The translations under genes and the position numbers were made by a program. From contig JADMII010000015.1 of NCBI GenBank assembly GCA_015478665.1, forward strand, positions 1-59,578: a stretch of DNA of 59,578 bases. The letters run 5' to 3'. Of this stretch, positions 57,204 through 59,578 are shown piece after piece (within the stretch, counting starts at the first letter, position 1; each line of letters starts with the position of its first letter). Source of the DNA: Dehalococcoidia bacterium (GTDB lineage: Bacteria > Chloroflexota > Dehalococcoidia > DSTF01 > JACRBR01). The notes under the pieces are model-generated. The model worked only from the letters and a program-made list of their open reading frames with translations, did not search any database and was not told the DNA's origin.

Positions 57204-57311
57204 CCACCTGATCGTATCGGGCGGGGGTTGCGTGACCGGAACGCCGGCGATGCGGCATGTTGCTGCGTCGTTGCTAAAACGGACGCGGACGAGACCCCCA
57301 CTGGTGCGACG

Positions 57312-58118
57312 CTATCGCAGCCGACGCAGGCCGGTCGTCCGGCGGGTCACCGTCGCCTGCGAGGCCTCGCTGCGTGGTGCCGCAGACTCGTCGACGGCAA
57401 CCGCGTCGAAGAAGAGGAGCGAGTTCATGACGGCCGCGAACGGCAGGCTGCCGACGAACGCCAGCGCGGCGATCGCGCTCGATACGGCGCCGAAGCCGTT
57501 CAGTGCGGCGACCAGGAACAGCAGCAGCGCCGGCGCCAGGCAGGCTGCCCAGACGCCGGCGCACGTCGCCCGCGAGGCGGCGAAGATGCGCCGCGCCTCG
57601 GCGACGGCCTGCTCCGGCGTCGCACGCCGCATCACGAGCGATGGCACGGACAGTACGCGCACGGACGCGACCCAGAGCGTGACAACGACAAGGCTCAGCT
57701 CGGCGACTCCGCGGACGACCGACGGCGCATCGCCGCCGAACTCCGCGTCGGCGAAGAGCGCCAGCGCCAGGCCGCCGGCAAGCGGCAGCCACGGCCAGAC
57801 GATCGCCGGCAGGCCGCGCAGCACCACCGTGAACGATTCCGCCGCCGACGGCTCGAGGTGGTCCGTGACGCGTCGCAGCGCCTCGGTCACCGTCGCCAGG
57901 GTGGCGACGGCGACCGGGACCAGCACGAGCGGCAGGAGTGCTGTCGCGACGGGGCCGCCGACGGCGACGAGCACGAGCGTCGCGATGCAGGCGGCGAAGG
58001 CGCCGATGAGGCCGGCGAAGGCGTACTCGGAGGCGTCCTGGCGGAAGATGCCGATGCTGTCTTCGATGATCCGGGCGAGTGTACGGCGGCGCCGCACGTC
58101 GCTGGCATACGTGCGCAT
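57312..58118 (-). CDS. Multi-pass membrane protein
   Basis: 268 residues, about six hydrophobic segments (near 32-52, 55-78, 105-123, 135-155, 188-208, 215-237). The Arg-rich tails at both ends (RRRRTLARII; RRTTGLRRLR) suggest a cytoplasmic N- and C-terminus. No recognised family; the overall pattern is like DUF6159/glycerophosphodiester-phosphodiesterase-type membrane domains. It lies 108 nt upstream of the YqcI/YcgG gene on the same strand, but linkage is not clear. Confidence 0.65.
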   Translation of the reverse strand: MRTYASDVRRRRTLARIIEDSIGIFRQDASEYAFAGLIGAFAACIATLVLVAVGGPVATALLPLVLVPVAVATLATVTEALRRVTDHLEPSAAESFTVVLRGLPAIVWPWLPLAGGLALALFADAEFGGDAPSVVRGVAELSLVVVTLWVASVRVLSVPSLVMRRATPEQAVAEARRIFAASRATCAGVWAACLAPALLLFLVAALNGFGAVSSAIAALAFVGSLPFAAVMNSLLFFDAVAVDESAAPRSEASQATVTRRTTGLRRLR

Positions 58119-58250
58119 GGTTCCTGACCCTTCTGCTCCCCTGCCGGGATCTTCGGACGGCCGAGCGGAAGCTGATGGGGAGAGATGCGTCTCCGGAACC
58201 GGCGGCCGCCGTCACAGCTGCGGACGTGGCGGAGATCGCAGGCCGGAGGC

Positions 58251-58283
58251 TGTCATCCTGAAGGGAAGCGACGGATCCCTCCG
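58251..58283 (+). repeat. Dispersed repeat type B, copy 2
   Basis: Begins TGTCATCCTGAAGGGAAG; 27 of 33 positions match 14281-14313 (minus). Confidence 0.65.
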
Positions 58284-58406
58284 GCATACGATGCCGCACG
58301 GGTTCGACGACCCGCCCGCGCCTTCGCGCTCTACTGATAACAGCCGTTCCCGCTCGATGTACGTGCGCACTGCGTCCGGCACCAGATAGCGGATGCTACG
58401 ACGAAC

Positions 58407-58430
58407 CCACGGCTGCACACAGATGGACAC
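58407..58430. repeat. Dispersed repeat type A, copy 2
   Basis: Begins CCACGGCTGCACACAGATGG; 19 of 24 positions match 7865-7888. Confidence 0.55.
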
Positions 58431-58463
58431 GGGTGGCGGCAGCGCCGATGACGAGACGGTCGC

Positions 58464-58505
58464 AGGATGGCGGGTGGCGGAGGTCGGAGGTGGCAGGTCA
58501 GAGGG
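58464..58505. repeat. Degenerate 6x heptanucleotide array
   Basis: AGGATGG, CGGGTGG, CGGAGGT, CGGAGGT, GGCAGGT, CAGAGGG in register. Fourth heptamer array in the window and the most degenerate. Confidence 0.6.
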
Positions 58506-58602
58506 CCGGGACGCGAAGGATCGCTCCCGCGGAGGACGGCGGACACATCCGTCGGGATCCGCCGGTGACGAGAGCGGCGAGACGCACCGGCGAACCGAAC
58601 AA

Positions 58603-58634
58603 GGGCGCCCCGGCGAATCGTCGCCGGGGCGCCC
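58603..58634 (-). terminator. groEL terminator hairpin
   Basis: Perfect 14-bp inverted repeat GGGCGCCCCGGCGA-ATCG-TCGCCGGGGCGCCC. On the minus strand it is followed by TTGTTCGGTT, moderately T-rich, 54 nt after the groEL stop. Strong candidate terminator. Confidence 0.75.
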
Positions 58635-58688
58635 GTCCGAAACCCCCACCGCCAGCCGGAGCCGTCCGCTCTCGGCTCGCTGTTTCCG

Positions 58689-59578
<890 letters not shown>

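Larger units (their letters stand above)
58119..58688. other. Repeat-rich intergenic region downstream of groEL
   Basis: About 570 bases with no gene. It contains the second copies of dispersed repeats type B (58251-58283) and type A (58407-58430), a heptamer array (58464-58505) and the groEL terminator hairpin (58603-58634). Confidence 0.6.

Overview
The window is GC-rich bacterial chromosome with densely packed genes, many GTG/TTG starts and frequent 1-8 nt gene overlaps. Protein similarity recognised by eye (an archaellin-like pilin, a RemA-gmk pair, a translin-family protein, FmdB-type zinc ribbons, many small lipoproteins) and the style of the intergenic repeats point to a free-living Chloroflexota bacterium, perhaps a Dehalococcoidia-type lineage. 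This is inference: there is no rRNA gene here to test it. No tRNA, rRNA, CRISPR array, insertion sequence or prophage was found.

Layout. 1-4.5 kb: phosphohexomutase (minus) and a Leloir pair galT-galK (plus). 4.7-6.0 kb: a stand-alone archaellin/type IV pilin-like gene with a sigma-28-like promoter, a strong Shine-Dalgarno and its own terminator, then a small coiled-coil protein. 6.2-12.6 kb: lipoprotein, birA, LOG-family protein, FmdB protein, recO, VOC protein, acyl-CoA dehydrogenase. 12.7-20.5 kb: hemL, translin-like protein, two more FmdB proteins around a frameshifted lipoprotein gene, yraN, fpg/nei, rimO. 20.5-28 kb: small unknown, phosphotriesterase-like hydrolase, zinc-ribbon membrane protein, ilvA, then an MBL hydrolase-ogt-carbonic anhydrase unit. 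28-32 kb: gyrB and two conserved hypotheticals.

32.2-36.7 kb (minus) is a tight run: site-2 protease, HD protein, prephenate dehydrogenase, aroA, remA, gmk. 37-40.2 kb: an atypical response regulator diverging from a translationally coupled ssuD-ssuE-HAD operon for sulfonate sulfur. 40.4-45.7 kb: SCP2-like protein, ferritin-like protein with two N-terminal repeats, degenerate GGDEF-like protein, SDR, argS. 46-48 kb: TetR regulator plus membrane protein. 48.3-55.6 kb: a complete F-type ATP synthase operon (atpZ/I-B-E-F-H-A-G-D-C). 55.8-58.1 kb: a DUF1989 plus YqcI/YcgG pair and a membrane protein. 58.7 kb to the end: the 3' part of groEL.

The most interesting points are the archaellin-type filament gene in a bacterial context behind what reads as a flagellar sigma-factor promoter; a large Cys-containing insertion in ATP synthase subunit a with RNA hairpins around atpE; unusual residues in normally invariant motifs of GyrB (EGDSAGG reads EGISAGG) and ArgRS (HVGH reads TAGN); a DUF1989/YqcI gene pair suggestive of guanidino-nitrogen chemistry; and several heptanucleotide tandem arrays in intergenic spaces.
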